Assembly: GCA_049840395.1 (NCBI GenBank)
Contig: JASGLD010000001.1
Coordinates: 620,001 to 684,000 of the forward strand
From: CAILZL01 sp049840395
GTDB lineage: Bacteria > Pseudomonadota > Gammaproteobacteria > Steroidobacterales > Steroidobacteraceae
DNA length: 64,000 nucleotides
Direction of reading: 5' to 3'
Shown here piece after piece: positions 8,561-17,178 of this stretch. A program made the position numbers and the translations under genes. Position 1 is the first letter of the stretch. The number at the start of each line of letters is the position of its first letter. The notes beneath the pieces were generated by a model. It did no database searches, was not told the DNA's origin, and worked only from the letters and a program-made list of their open reading frames with translations.

Positions 8561-9433
8561 ATGAATGAATTAGACATGAAATACCAGTTCGAAGCGGCCA
8601 TCCTGGCGGCGGGACGACCGGTGACCACGCAGCAACTGTCCGAGTTGTTCGACGAGCGCGAACGGCCCAGTCTGGAGCAGGTGCTGAATGCCTTGCAGGC
8701 CTTGCGTGAGGATTACGAAAGCCGTGGGTTGTACTTGATTGAAGTGTCCAGCGGCTGGCGTATTCAAGTGCGCAGCAACTGCGTCGACTTCGTATCGCGT
8801 CTATGGCAGGAACGTCCATCGCGTTACTCGCGTGCACTGCTGGAAACGCTGGCATTGATTGCTTATCGCCAACCGATTACGCGCGGTGAAATCGAAGAGA
8901 TTCGCGGCGTGGCAGTGAGCAGCACCATCATGCGCACCCTGCATGATCGCAATTGGATTCGCATCGTGGGTCATCGTGAAGTGCCGGGTCGTCCTGAGTT
9001 GTTGGCGACCACCAAGGAATTCCTCGACTACTTCGGTTTGAAGAGCCTTGATCAATTGCCGACGCTGGCCGAATTGAAGGACGTGGAAACCATCGGCGTG
9101 CAGTTGGAATTCAATACCACTGACGCGGTGCCCGCTGCTAACGACGAAGTAGCAGATGCAATTGCCGGCGAAGAGGGCGTCAATACAGAAGGTCAGGAAG
9201 CCAGTGCTGATGCAGCCGGTGCCGAGGTGGCCAGCGCGGACGCAACTGATGCGGAAAGCGTAGAGGTTGAAGCGCCGGGTGCTGAAGCCGAGGTTGAGTC
9301 TGAAGCTGCTGCAGCAAAAGAAGTAACAGAGGAAGAGGCTGTTGCCGAAGAGGTTGAAGTGGCCGAAGCCTCTGCTGATACAGAAGGTGAAGCTTCTTCT
9401 GAAACCGAACCCGACTCCGAGTCGGTGCGCTAA
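8561..9433 (+). CDS. scpB: segregation and condensation protein B with acidic tail
   Basis: Residues 1-185 are ScpB, two winged-helix domains: YQFEAAILAAGRPVTTQQLSELF, SRYSRALLETLALIAYRQPITRGEIEEIRGV and IRIVGHREVPGRPELLATT. ScpB dimers bind ScpA within the SMC complex that organises and segregates the chromosome. Residues 190-290 are a Glu/Ala/Val-rich acidic extension similar in composition to the ScpA tail but not repeated. ATG 8561 is chosen; ATG 8576 (MKYQF) also fits the family start. The gene ends three bases before rluB. Confidence 0.95.
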   Translation: MNELDMKYQFEAAILAAGRPVTTQQLSELFDERERPSLEQVLNALQALREDYESRGLYLIEVSSGWRIQVRSNCVDFVSRLWQERPSRYSRALLETLALIAYRQPITRGEIEEIRGVAVSSTIMRTLHDRNWIRIVGHREVPGRPELLATTKEFLDYFGLKSLDQLPTLAELKDVETIGVQLEFNTTDAVPAANDEVADAIAGEEGVNTEGQEASADAAGAEVASADATDAESVEVEAPGAEAEVESEAAAAKEVTEEEAVAEEVEVAEASADTEGEASSETEPDSESVR

Positions 9434-9436
9434 CGC

Positions 9437-10552
9437 ATGTCCGAACGTCTACACAAAGTACTGGCGCAGCATGGCATCGGTTCGCGCCGTGAAGTGGAGC
9501 GTTGGATCGCCGAAGGTCGTTTGCAGATCAATGGCGTGATCGCCAAGACCGGCGACCGTTATGTGGCCGGGGATAGCGTGCAGCTGGATGGCAGAGAAGT
9601 CGGCAAGCGTCTCGGTCACAGCGTCAGCGCGCAGGTGCTCGCCTATCACAAGCCGCAAGGCCAACCCATTGAGCGTCCAGCTGCCAATCAAACAGATCAA
9701 CCTGCCGAAGACATTGCCGAATCGGTGATGGAGCGTTTGCCCGTGCAGCGCGGTTCGCGCTGGGTGGCGATCAACCCCATGCATCCGGGCGATAGCGGCT
9801 TGCTGCTATTCACCAACGATGGCGCGCTGTCCTATGCGTTGACGCGCCAGAAGAAACAGATTCCTACTACTTATATGGTGCGCGTGCACGTGCGTGGCGG
9901 TATAGCGTCTGCGCCGACCTTGCCGACTACTTTGCAATTGGACGATGGCAAGGTTGAGTTCGATGAAGTGTCGGTGAGCAGCAGTGCGCCCGAAGGTGGC
10001 GAGAGTGAGACCGGCAACATCTGGTACAAGGTGGTCATGCCGCGCGCCGATAAACGCGCTGCGGTGCGCGCGTTGTTCGTCAGTCATGGGTTGACGGTGA
10101 GTCGCATGATGCAGGTGGCGTTTGCCGACATCGAGCTGACCAAGGAGATGCCGCGTGCACGGCATCTGTCGCTCAAGCCAACACAACTGGCCAGCTTGTA
10201 TGCCTTGGCGAAGTTGCCGGTGCCGGTGCAAGAGGGCGCGCGTCCAGCGCGAACGAAGCGAGTCGCCGATGGTGAATATGACGAGCGCGATGAGGCAGCA
10301 CCGAATACTAAGACCGGGGCTAGGGGGAAGCGGCCAACATACACAGCGGAACAGGCGCGTGCAGCTACGCGTGCAAGACCCGCTGCTGCTGGCGTCGAAG
10401 CAGCCAGTAACCCTCGCGCACCACAACAGCGCGCCGAGTTGCGCCGACGTGCCGGTGGCGGTTCTAATCGTCCTTCACGTCCAGGTGCGTCGCGTCCCAG
10501 CTCACCACGTTCTGGTCCATCACGCTCGGGGCCACGCAAGCCATCCCGGTAA
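9437..10552 (+). CDS. rluB: RluB/RsuA-family pseudouridine synthase homologue lacking the catalytic motifs
   Basis: The 371-aa protein has an N-terminal S4 RNA-binding domain (SERLHKVLAQHGIGSRREVE, residues 2-21) and the fold of RluB, which normally makes the pseudouridine in helix 80 of 23S rRNA. The catalytic block normally reads GRLDxxTSGLLLFTTDG; here it is NPMHPGDSGLLLFTNDG, so the nucleophilic Asp is replaced by His and GRL is lost. The later EGRNREVRRL block is replaced by RADKRAAVRALF. The length between flanking motifs is unchanged. The C-terminus is a long Arg/Pro/Ser-rich basic tail. It sits in the normal rluB position after scpB and reads as an intact frame, so it is probably a maintained but catalytically altered protein. 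Confidence 0.85.
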   Translation: MSERLHKVLAQHGIGSRREVERWIAEGRLQINGVIAKTGDRYVAGDSVQLDGREVGKRLGHSVSAQVLAYHKPQGQPIERPAANQTDQPAEDIAESVMERLPVQRGSRWVAINPMHPGDSGLLLFTNDGALSYALTRQKKQIPTTYMVRVHVRGGIASAPTLPTTLQLDDGKVEFDEVSVSSSAPEGGESETGNIWYKVVMPRADKRAAVRALFVSHGLTVSRMMQVAFADIELTKEMPRARHLSLKPTQLASLYALAKLPVPVQEGARPARTKRVADGEYDERDEAAPNTKTGARGKRPTYTAEQARAATRARPAAAGVEAASNPRAPQQRAELRRRAGGGSNRPSRPGASRPSSPRSGPSRSGPRKPSR

Positions 10553-10615
10553 AGTCGAAGAGCCAGTCTTAATGGGGTGGTTAGAGAGCCGGCCCAAGAG
10601 ATTGGCTGAATAGTT

Positions 10616-10652
10616 AACTAGCGCCCATTTCGAAACAATGGCGCTGGTTATA
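10616..10652 (+). terminator. possible terminator after rluB
   Basis: An imperfect stem (AGCGCCCATT / AATGGCGCT, one bulge) is followed by ggttatatt. The weak T-run makes it only a candidate. Confidence 0.35.
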
Positions 10653-10730
10653 TTGCAATCTGGTATGCGCATGGCACGCGCAAGCGTCGAGCGTCCTGCG
10701 TCAACGTAGCAAAGCTAATTGGTAGTTCAT

Positions 10731-11579
10731 ATGCAGCGTTTCGTTCTGACCCTGTCCTGTCCCGATCGCACCGGTATTGTGGCTGCGGTGGCCAACTTTC
10801 TACTCGAACGGCAATTCAACATTGTCGACAGCGCTCAGTTCTGCGATGCCGCGAACAAGCTGTTCTTCATGCGTGTGTGCTTTGAGCCTGAAGGCAGTAC
10901 TCAGGTTGGCGATGTCCGTACTTTATTTACACCCATTGCGCAGCGCTTCGCCATGCAATGGTCGATGAACGATATGGCGGTCAAGCACCGCGTCATGTTG
11001 CTGGTGTCCAAGTTCGGTCACTGCTTGAACGACCTGCTGTATCGCTATCGTATCGGCGCGCTGCCCATCGAGATTCCGGCCATCGTGTCCAACCATCGCG
11101 ATTTTTATCAGCAGGCGGCTGCGCACAATATTCCCTTTCACTACCTGCCGGTAGACAAGGGCAACAAGGAAAAACAGGAAGGCAAGTTGCTGGAATTGTT
11201 CCAGGAAGAGCGCTGTGATCTGGTGGTGCTGGCGCGTTACATGCAAATTCTTTCGCCCAATCTATGCACGCAGTTGAAAGAACGCGCCATCAACATTCAT
11301 CACTCCTTTCTGCCCAGCTTCCAGGGTGCCAAGCCTTATCAGCAGGCGCATGACCGTGGCGTGAAATTGATCGGAGCTACCGCCCACTACGTGACGGCCG
11401 ATCTGGATGAAGGTCCGATCATCGAACAGGACGTATCACGCGTCGATCACGCCATGAGCGTGGAAGACTGCGCCGCTGCCGGTCGTGATGTGGAGTGCGC
11501 TGTGCTGGCGCGTGCCGTGAAGTGGCATGTCGAACACCGCATTCTTTTGAACGGTAATCGTACCGTGGTGTTCAAGTAG
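10731..11579 (+). CDS. purU: formyltetrahydrofolate deformylase
   Basis: PurU hydrolyses 10-formyl-THF to formate and THF, supplying formate for PurT and balancing one-carbon pools. The 282-aa protein has an N-terminal ACT domain (FVLTLSCPDRTGIVAAVANF) and a formyltransferase-like domain with VSNHRDF, LARYMQILS and the catalytic block NIHHSFLPSFQGAKPY, followed by GATAHYVTADLDEGPIIEQD. ATG 10731 gives the family start; an in-frame TTG four codons earlier is not needed. It is a single-gene unit ended by the hairpin at 11593. Confidence 0.96.
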   Translation: MQRFVLTLSCPDRTGIVAAVANFLLERQFNIVDSAQFCDAANKLFFMRVCFEPEGSTQVGDVRTLFTPIAQRFAMQWSMNDMAVKHRVMLLVSKFGHCLNDLLYRYRIGALPIEIPAIVSNHRDFYQQAAAHNIPFHYLPVDKGNKEKQEGKLLELFQEERCDLVVLARYMQILSPNLCTQLKERAINIHHSFLPSFQGAKPYQQAHDRGVKLIGATAHYVTADLDEGPIIEQDVSRVDHAMSVEDCAAAGRDVECAVLARAVKWHVEHRILLNGNRTVVFK

Positions 11580-11592
11580 CAGTTGCACGATG

Positions 11593-11624
11593 GCTACGCT
11601 GCCCTTCTCGGCAGCGTAGCTTTA
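11593..11624 (+). terminator. rho-independent terminator after purU
   Basis: An 11-bp perfect stem, GCTACGCTGCC / GGCAGCGTAGC, with a six-base loop is followed by TTTA. It lies 13 bases past the purU stop and between convergent genes. Confidence 0.85.
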
Positions 11625-11631
11625 GCCGCGA

Positions 11632-12219
11632 CTAAGGAGTAGTCGTTGGCGTGGCAGCAGGGGCCGCTGCATCATTTACAATCGCGCCGGTATACCACCA
11701 CTCGACGATCTTGCCGTTCTCAACGCGAATGATGTTGCCGCCGAAGGTGCGCGCGGGATCGACATTGGGATCGGTGTTGGCCTTGCCACCCGATATAAAC
11801 ACCAGATCGCCATCGGCAATCAGAAACAGTTTGGTCTGCATCGGCTTGGGTGCAGGCTTGCCCTTGCCGTTTGCTTTCAAGCGCGCTTCCAGCCAATCCA
11901 CCAATGCCTGTGCGCCGACTTTCGGCTCTGCCGGATCGTGATTACGAAAATCAGCGGCCATATATTTTGGCCAATTCTGAAAGTTGCCCTTGTTCCAAAA
12001 ATCATCGTGCCACGCCAGCACCAGACGTTTGTTGGCTTCTTCCTTCGCCGTATCGGGTTTGCCGGAGGGAATCATGATCAAAGAGTTATCGACAATCTCT
12101 GGCTTTGCCTTGGTTTGATTCTGCAGTTTGCTCAGATCAACGGTCTGTGCGGTGACTGACGTGGCAAACGCAAATAAGACAGTTCCGAACAGCGAAATGC
12201 TACTGCTGGATGGATTCAT
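11632..12219 (-). CDS. secreted SnoaL/NTF2-like protein
   Basis: The 195-aa protein begins at the ATG at 12219 with GGAGA upstream. A signal peptide (SISLFGTVLFAFATSVTAQ) is followed by a linker and an NTF2-like fold: ANKRLVLAWHDDFWNKGN, YMAADFRNHDPAEPKVG, LFLIADGDLVFISGGKA and NIIRVENGKIVEWWYTG. Homologous SnoaL-like secreted proteins are common and mostly uncharacterised; the fold binds or isomerises small hydrophobic molecules. The C-terminus is Ala/Thr/Pro-rich. It appears to be a single gene on the minus strand. Confidence 0.8.
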   Translation of the reverse strand: MNPSSSSISLFGTVLFAFATSVTAQTVDLSKLQNQTKAKPEIVDNSLIMIPSGKPDTAKEEANKRLVLAWHDDFWNKGNFQNWPKYMAADFRNHDPAEPKVGAQALVDWLEARLKANGKGKPAPKPMQTKLFLIADGDLVFISGGKANTDPNVDPARTFGGNIIRVENGKIVEWWYTGAIVNDAAAPAATPTTTP

Positions 12220-12496
12220 GATGTCTCCGATGAAACGAATGGGTGACGATGGCAACGCTGGTGAAGGCAACGTGAGGACTCATCATTGCCATACATCAGC
12301 GTAATGAGTATTCGAATCCATTGCACTGGTTGAATGCGCGATGTATCGCGCTCTGGTGCGAAAAGGCAGCAACACCCATTCAGTGAAAAAATAGTGACGC
12401 ATGGCAATCGTCAGTTCGACTGACTCACGATATGAGCTCGAAGAACAAGCAACGGCGTCATCTATTTTTAGCCGTTTAAGTTTTGGCCGCTCAAGC

Positions 12497-13975
12497 TCAA
12501 CGTGGATGCAACCATTTCGGCAGAAAGCCATACGGATCGGAAATTTTTTCCTGCAAAGCAATATTCACTGCCAGCAGCCGTTGGTTCAATTGCCCGCTGA
12601 TGGCTTCATCGAAAATGTCGGTGCAGCCGCCGACAAATTCGCTGCCGATAAATATCTGCGGCAGTGTGTTCCAGCCGGTGTGGGCACGCAATGCTGCACG
12701 CAGGACGCTGCCGTGATTGTTTCGTTGATACTCCACCGAATCGAGATCGACGCTGCGATAGGGGATTTCGTAGCGCGCGAATAGTTTGCGCACCGACCAA
12801 CAAAACTCACACCACTCCAAGGCGAATAACACCACGGGTTGCTGCTTATCCGTGATCAACGTTTGCAGTTCCTCGCGGACACTTGCATCTATTGTTTCGT
12901 TTGGCGCTGCGGCTGCAGGGGTTCCCTTGCTATCGAAACGATAACCGGGCGTTGAACGTGAGATGGCCACTTCCTCGTCGGTCATGGTTTCGGGCACGTC
13001 GGCAAACAAGGGTGTGCTCATGTAGCGCTCACCCGTATCCGGCAACATGCACAGAATGGTGCTGCCGGCCGGTGCTTCTCTCGCTACCTGCAAGGCGCCG
13101 GCAAAAGTGGCGCCGGAAGAAGTGCCGACAAACAGGCCTTCCTGTTGCGCCAAGTCACGCGCACAACGCATGGCATCGTTGCCATTGATGGGAATGAAGC
13201 GATCGATGCGCGCTTCCTTGATGGCTTCTTCGGCAATGCCGGGAATGAAATCCGGCGACCAGCCTTGCATGAGATGCGGCCGAAAATTGGGATGGCTGCC
13301 CTGCGGCGAGCCATCGCTATTGCGCGCCTGTGCAATACCGCTGGCGAGCATGACGGAGTTGTCGGGTTCGCACACCACGATCTGGGTGTTCGGGCTTTTC
13401 TGTCTAAGCACACGCGACACGCCGCTTAATGTGCCGGCAGTGCCGAAGCCGGAGACCCAGTAATCCAGCGGTAGATCTTCGAAGGCTTGCAGGATTTCCA
13501 CCGCAGTGGTTCTGGCATGGGTGTCCGGATTGGCCGGGTTCTCGAATTGCTTGGGTTGCCACCAGCCATGTTGTTGCGCCAGCTCGGTAGCCTTGGCGAC
13601 CATGCCCGAGCCTTTTTCCGCGGCAGGCGTCAACACGACCTTGGCGCCCAGGAAGCGCATCATCTTGCGACGTTCAATGCTAAAGCTCTCCGCCATCACC
13701 ACCACCAGCGGATAACCCTTCTGCGCACACACCATCGCCAGGCCGATGCCGGTGTTGCCGCTGGTGGCTTCAACAACAGTCTGTCCGGGTTTCAGTACGC
13801 CGCGACGCTCGGCATCTTCGATCACGCCCAGGGCCAGGCGATCCTTCACCGACCCCATGGGATTGAAGGATTCCACTTTGACGAATAGTTGCACGTGGCT
13901 GGGCGCCAGCTTGTTGATGCGGATCACCGGCGTATTGCCGATGGTTTGCAGAATGTTGTCGTAGCGCTGTTTCAT
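12497..13975 (-). CDS. cysteine synthase-glutaredoxin fusion protein
   Basis: Residues 1-330 are a type II PLP enzyme of the O-acetylserine sulfhydrylase/cystathionine beta-synthase family. They show YDNILQTIGNTPVIRI, the PLP lysine Lys44 in NPMGSVKDRLAL, EATSGNTGIGLA, VSGFGTAGTLSG and VGTSSGATF. Residues 375-492 are a glutaredoxin domain with active site C389-E-F-C392, the cis-proline TLPQIFIG loop and VGGCTD. Joining the two suggests thiol-linked control or a redox step coupled to cysteine production, but the exact substrate is not evident. The total of 492 aa is one uninterrupted frame. The 277 bases between it and the next gene show no clear terminator or gene. Confidence 0.9.
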   Translation of the reverse strand: MKQRYDNILQTIGNTPVIRINKLAPSHVQLFVKVESFNPMGSVKDRLALGVIEDAERRGVLKPGQTVVEATSGNTGIGLAMVCAQKGYPLVVVMAESFSIERRKMMRFLGAKVVLTPAAEKGSGMVAKATELAQQHGWWQPKQFENPANPDTHARTTAVEILQAFEDLPLDYWVSGFGTAGTLSGVSRVLRQKSPNTQIVVCEPDNSVMLASGIAQARNSDGSPQGSHPNFRPHLMQGWSPDFIPGIAEEAIKEARIDRFIPINGNDAMRCARDLAQQEGLFVGTSSGATFAGALQVAREAPAGSTILCMLPDTGERYMSTPLFADVPETMTDEEVAISRSTPGYRFDSKGTPAAAAPNETIDASVREELQTLITDKQQPVVLFALEWCEFCWSVRKLFARYEIPYRSVDLDSVEYQRNNHGSVLRAALRAHTGWNTLPQIFIGSEFVGGCTDIFDEAISGQLNQRLLAVNIALQEKISDPYGFLPKWLHPR

Positions 13976-14004
13976 AGGTCATTCCTGATCTTTTCATTTC
14001 GCGT

Positions 14005-14038
14005 TCTTGTAGGTCGGGTTTCAACCCGACCTACAAGA
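14005..14038. repeat. palindromic repeat, gtaggtcggg family, upstream of the cysteine synthase
   Basis: A perfect 16-bp-arm palindrome (TCTTGTAGGTCGGGTT and its complement, two-base centre). Further members lie at 18355, 22679, 50294 and 59994, all intergenic. Confidence 0.8.
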
Positions 14039-14118
14039 AGATTTCCTAACCACCATGCAATGGCTCAATCCAATCGCCGTACAAAGCAATGGCGATAATT
14101 ATGGACCGGCCTTTGCCG

Positions 14119-14154
14119 GAAAAGGAGGCGATGAAAATGAGCTTCATCGCCTCC
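14119..14154 (-). terminator. rho-independent terminator of the DUF4242 gene
   Basis: A 12-bp perfect stem (GGAGGCGATGAA / TTCATCGCCTCC, seven-base loop) is followed, on the minus strand, by TTTT. It lies 42 bases past the stop at 14197. Confidence 0.85.
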
Positions 14155-14196
14155 GGATCCTCACAGAATCAAGCCCAGCTCAAAAGCCAGTGCCGT

Positions 14197-14493
14197 TCAA
14201 GCCACCTGCGCCAGCTTGTCGCGGCGTTCGGTAGTCGGATCGATCATGGTCAGTACTTCGTATACGCGCGTGGCCGGGAAGCCGCTGATACGGGCATGCT
14301 CATGCACCTGGCTCTCGTCCTCGGCCAGGTAGATGCAAAAAGTACGGTCCGCCGCGACATAGGAATGCACCCACTGCACCTTGGGCGCCAATTGCGCCAG
14401 GGCCTTGTTGGAAGTGGCGGCCGCGCCCGACAGCTCGCGGTCGTTCAAGCGGCCGACGCCGTCGATCTTTCTCTCGATAACAAACTTCTTCAT
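14197..14493 (-). CDS. DUF4242 (SCO4226-type, nickel-binding-like) small protein
   Basis: The 98-aa protein starts at the ATG at 14493 with AGGAG upstream. KKFVIERKIDGVGRLNDREL, VQWVHSYVAADRTFCIYLAED and EVHEHA-like QVHEHARISGFPATRVYEVLTMIDP match the DUF4242 ferredoxin-like fold, whose Streptomyces member binds nickel. The gene diverges from a CadC-like regulator with about 200 bases between, suggesting regulation by it. The function in Gram-negatives is not known; a role in metal or stress response is inferred only. Confidence 0.85.
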   Translation of the reverse strand: MKKFVIERKIDGVGRLNDRELSGAAATSNKALAQLAPKVQWVHSYVAADRTFCIYLAEDESQVHEHARISGFPATRVYEVLTMIDPTTERRDKLAQVA

Positions 14494-14705
14494 GACAGAC
14501 TCCTGCGTTTCGTTGACGGCGGTAAATGCCGTGGTGGAAACGATAGCCGTGCCGGCCGTGCCTAACTTGTACTGAAGCTGGATTAACTTGGAGAAGAGGC
14601 TGCGAAAGCGGTCGATAGTTGGAGCGATACGCTGATTCGTACACAATAGTCCGGTCACTGTAAGCCGAAATAATTCTCTGATTGGCAATGGAGCGGGCGC
14701 GAGCG

Positions 14706-16271
14706 ATGTCCGAAATTTACCGATTTGCAGGGCTGGAGCTGGATACCTCCCGATTTCAAGTGCGTCGCGCCGGCAAGGCCCTGTCGGTGCAGCCGCAGGT
14801 ATTCGATGTGTTGCACTACTTGATTGCCCATCACGACCGCATCGTTTCCAAGGATGAATTACTCGATAAAGTCTGGCAGCGTCGCTTCGTTTCCGAAGCC
14901 ACCCTCAGCAGCCGCATCAAAGCCGTGCGGCAATTGATCGGCGACACCGGCAAGCAGCAGGGTTTGCTGCTGACCCTGCGCAATCGCGGTTTTCGCTATG
15001 TGGGACCGGTGGAGGCGGAATTGCAGGATGCACGTCGAATCGCCTCTGCGGCCGCAGCATCCAACCAGCCCATCCATCCGCCCACCAGCATTGCAGTACT
15101 GCCGTTTGAAATAATGGGCGACAACACCGACCGCGCCTATCTGGGGCAGGGTATGGCCGCCGACATCATTGCACTGCTGGCGCGCCATCAATGGCTCACG
15201 GTGATTGCGCGGGGTTCGAGTTTTGCCGTCGATGTGCATGCAACGCCGCAACAGGTGGGCGCCATCCTGGGCGTGGGTTACCTGCTCTCCGGTCGAATTC
15301 GCGGGCGGGATACTACTGGTCGCATCGACGCCGAGTTGGTGGATTGCGATAGCGGGCGATTGTTATGGAATCAGAGCTACGCCATCGAGAATGAAAACAT
15401 CCAGGGAGTACTGGAAGAAATCTCGCAACAGATCGCGGCCACCATCGAACCCAAGCTGGCGCAGATTGAGCGTCAGAAAACCGAACGTAAGAAGCCCGAG
15501 GATTTTCAGGCCTGGGATTGTTGTCATCAGGCCTTCTGGCATTTGTATCGCTTCACCGCCGATGATCTGTACATCGCCAAAGATTGGTTTGCCAAGGCGT
15601 TGGCTGCAGATCGTAATCTGGCTCGCGCGCATGCAGGTCTGTCTTATGCGGCATTGCAACTGGCGTTCTATGGTAACGCCTCCCAGCGTAGTGCAGAGTT
15701 GCAGCGGGCGTTAAGCGAAGCGCAGATTGCGGTGGCGCTGGAACCGCAGGATGCTTTCAATCGTTTTGCATTAGGCCGTGCCTTGAGCCTGCTATGTCGC
15801 TATCCGGAAGCGCAGGCGGAGTTAGAGCAAGCCATCGAAGCCAATCGCAGTTTTGCTCAGGCTTATTTCGCGCTGGCCTTTTGCTTTACCGTTTGGGACA
15901 AGCCCGCCCTGGCCCTGCCGTTGTATGAAAAGGCAGTGCATCTCAGTCCGCAAGACCCGCATCTATGGACCTTTCATCACATGCGCAGCATGGCGTTGTT
16001 CCGTCTGGATCGGCTCGAAGCAGCGGAAGATTTTGTACGCGCGGCGGTCAGGCAGCAGGCCGCTACCTACTGGCCGCTGGCTACCTTGTGCGCAGTGCTG
16101 GCAGAGAAAGGTTTTATTGAAGAAGCCAAGGCAGTGGGCGATCGCCTGTGCAAGCTCAAACCCGGTTACAGCCTGGCCTATGCCCGGCAGGATTTTTTCT
16201 TCATGTGTGCGCCGGAGTTTGTAGATCGATACCTGGGCAATCTGGCGCTGGCAGGTATCCCTGCGAATTGA
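14706..16271 (+). CDS. CadC/ToxR-type winged-helix regulator with TPR domain
   Basis: The 521-aa protein has an N-terminal OmpR-type winged helix (residues 1-100: QPQVFDVLHYLIAHHDRIVSKDELLDKVW, SEATLSSRIKAVRQLIGD, LRNRGFRYVG). A TolB-like segment follows (SIAVLPFEIMGDNTDRAYLGQGMAADI, LLSGRIRGRD, LLWNQSYA), then several TPR units to the C-terminus. No membrane helix is visible, so it is a soluble relative of CadC, a family often tied to stress or nutrient signals. Start candidates are ATG 14688 and ATG 14706; the latter begins at the conserved region. It diverges from the DUF4242 gene, the likely target. Confidence 0.88.
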   Translation: MSEIYRFAGLELDTSRFQVRRAGKALSVQPQVFDVLHYLIAHHDRIVSKDELLDKVWQRRFVSEATLSSRIKAVRQLIGDTGKQQGLLLTLRNRGFRYVGPVEAELQDARRIASAAAASNQPIHPPTSIAVLPFEIMGDNTDRAYLGQGMAADIIALLARHQWLTVIARGSSFAVDVHATPQQVGAILGVGYLLSGRIRGRDTTGRIDAELVDCDSGRLLWNQSYAIENENIQGVLEEISQQIAATIEPKLAQIERQKTERKKPEDFQAWDCCHQAFWHLYRFTADDLYIAKDWFAKALAADRNLARAHAGLSYAALQLAFYGNASQRSAELQRALSEAQIAVALEPQDAFNRFALGRALSLLCRYPEAQAELEQAIEANRSFAQAYFALAFCFTVWDKPALALPLYEKAVHLSPQDPHLWTFHHMRSMALFRLDRLEAAEDFVRAAVRQQAATYWPLATLCAVLAEKGFIEEAKAVGDRLCKLKPGYSLAYARQDFFFMCAPEFVDRYLGNLALAGIPAN

Positions 16272-16284
16272 AGCAGCAGTTGCA

Positions 16285-16941
16285 TCAGGCAATCATCGAT
16301 ATTAAACGTCGATATGCGTCTATATCCGTCAGTGCTACAAATAACAATCCCGTGATGGCGCCATCGACGTGCGCGGTGTGATTGATGCCATCGCCGCCGC
16401 GCCGCGCCAACTGCCACGAATAGATCAGATAACACACGGCAAATAGCGGCGCAGGAATAGGGAAGGGAATGGGCAGAATGAAAATAGATTGATCTGGAAA
16501 GTACACAATGGCGGCAAATAGTACCGCCGACACGGCTCCCGATGCGCCCAGCGACGCATAGCGAGGATTGTCGCGCTCCTTGAGATAGGTACGCACTTCG
16601 CTCAAAGCCAGTGCCAGCAAGTACAGCAAGACAAATGCCGCCGTGCCGATGACTCGTTCCAACGCCGGCCCGAAGAAGTACAGGCTGAGCATATTGAACA
16701 GCAGATGCGCGCCATTGGCATGGATGAACCCGCTGCTGAACAGCGTGTGATATTGCTGGTCGCGTACCAGGTAGTAGGGACGGAACAGGCAGAAGTTAAT
16801 GAGCTTCGGTTGGGCGTACAGGCCAATCAGGCTGATGGCGACGGTGAGCAGCAAGATGCCGATGGCGCCCGGCGAATTGATATTCAATGTTGGAATCTCA
16901 TGGGATTGAAGTGGGTGCTGGCTCGTTAAACCCGAGTGCAC
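16285..16941 (-). CDS. rhomboid-family intramembrane serine protease
   Basis: The 218-aa polytopic protein has about six hydrophobic segments. The rhomboid blocks are GFIHANGAHLLFNMLSLYFFG (helix 2 His and Asn), the catalytic GASGAVSAVLF with Ser in GxSG, and NHTAHVDGAITG supplying the catalytic His. Rhomboids cut transmembrane segments within the bilayer; the substrate is unknown. It is convergent with the upstream regulator gene and 13 bases from its stop. The start at 16941 is the only ATG upstream of the first helix. Confidence 0.87.
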   Translation of the reverse strand: MHSGLTSQHPLQSHEIPTLNINSPGAIGILLLTVAISLIGLYAQPKLINFCLFRPYYLVRDQQYHTLFSSGFIHANGAHLLFNMLSLYFFGPALERVIGTAAFVLLYLLALALSEVRTYLKERDNPRYASLGASGAVSAVLFAAIVYFPDQSIFILPIPFPIPAPLFAVCYLIYSWQLARRGGDGINHTAHVDGAITGLLFVALTDIDAYRRLISMIA

Positions 16942-17060
16942 TGCTGCGCTTCAGAATACCTGCGCACTGGCTTGCGTCAACAGCATCCCAATATTTTTAC
17001 CGGCTGTACGTTATTGGTGTATGCCCCGTTTAAAAATTGGGCGAGATTGAAGTGGCTAGC

Positions 17061-17089
17061 CGTTATTCCAGCACAGGCGGGAATCCAGT
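17061..17089. repeat. partial copy of the cgtcat...ggcggggatccag element
   Basis: cgttattccagcacaggcgg continues into gaatccag and resembles one end of the elements at 20455 and 31985. Only one arm is present. The rest of the 237-base gap shows nothing recognisable. Confidence 0.45.
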
Positions 17090-17178
17090 AAAACCTCCAT
17101 TGCAATTGAAATTGTCCGGACGAGTGTGACTGGAACAACGGCTACAAGTGAATATGCAATGATCGGTGAATTCATCCT

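Noticed and set aside
9164..9430. scpB tail as a separate repeat element
   Set aside because: Acidic and low complexity, but without DNA-level repetition; it is simply the scpB C-terminus.
12283..12561. 92-codon minus-strand ORF between the NTF2-like and cysteine synthase genes
   Set aside because: Overlaps the 3' end of the fusion gene in another frame; no ribosome site or recognisable composition.
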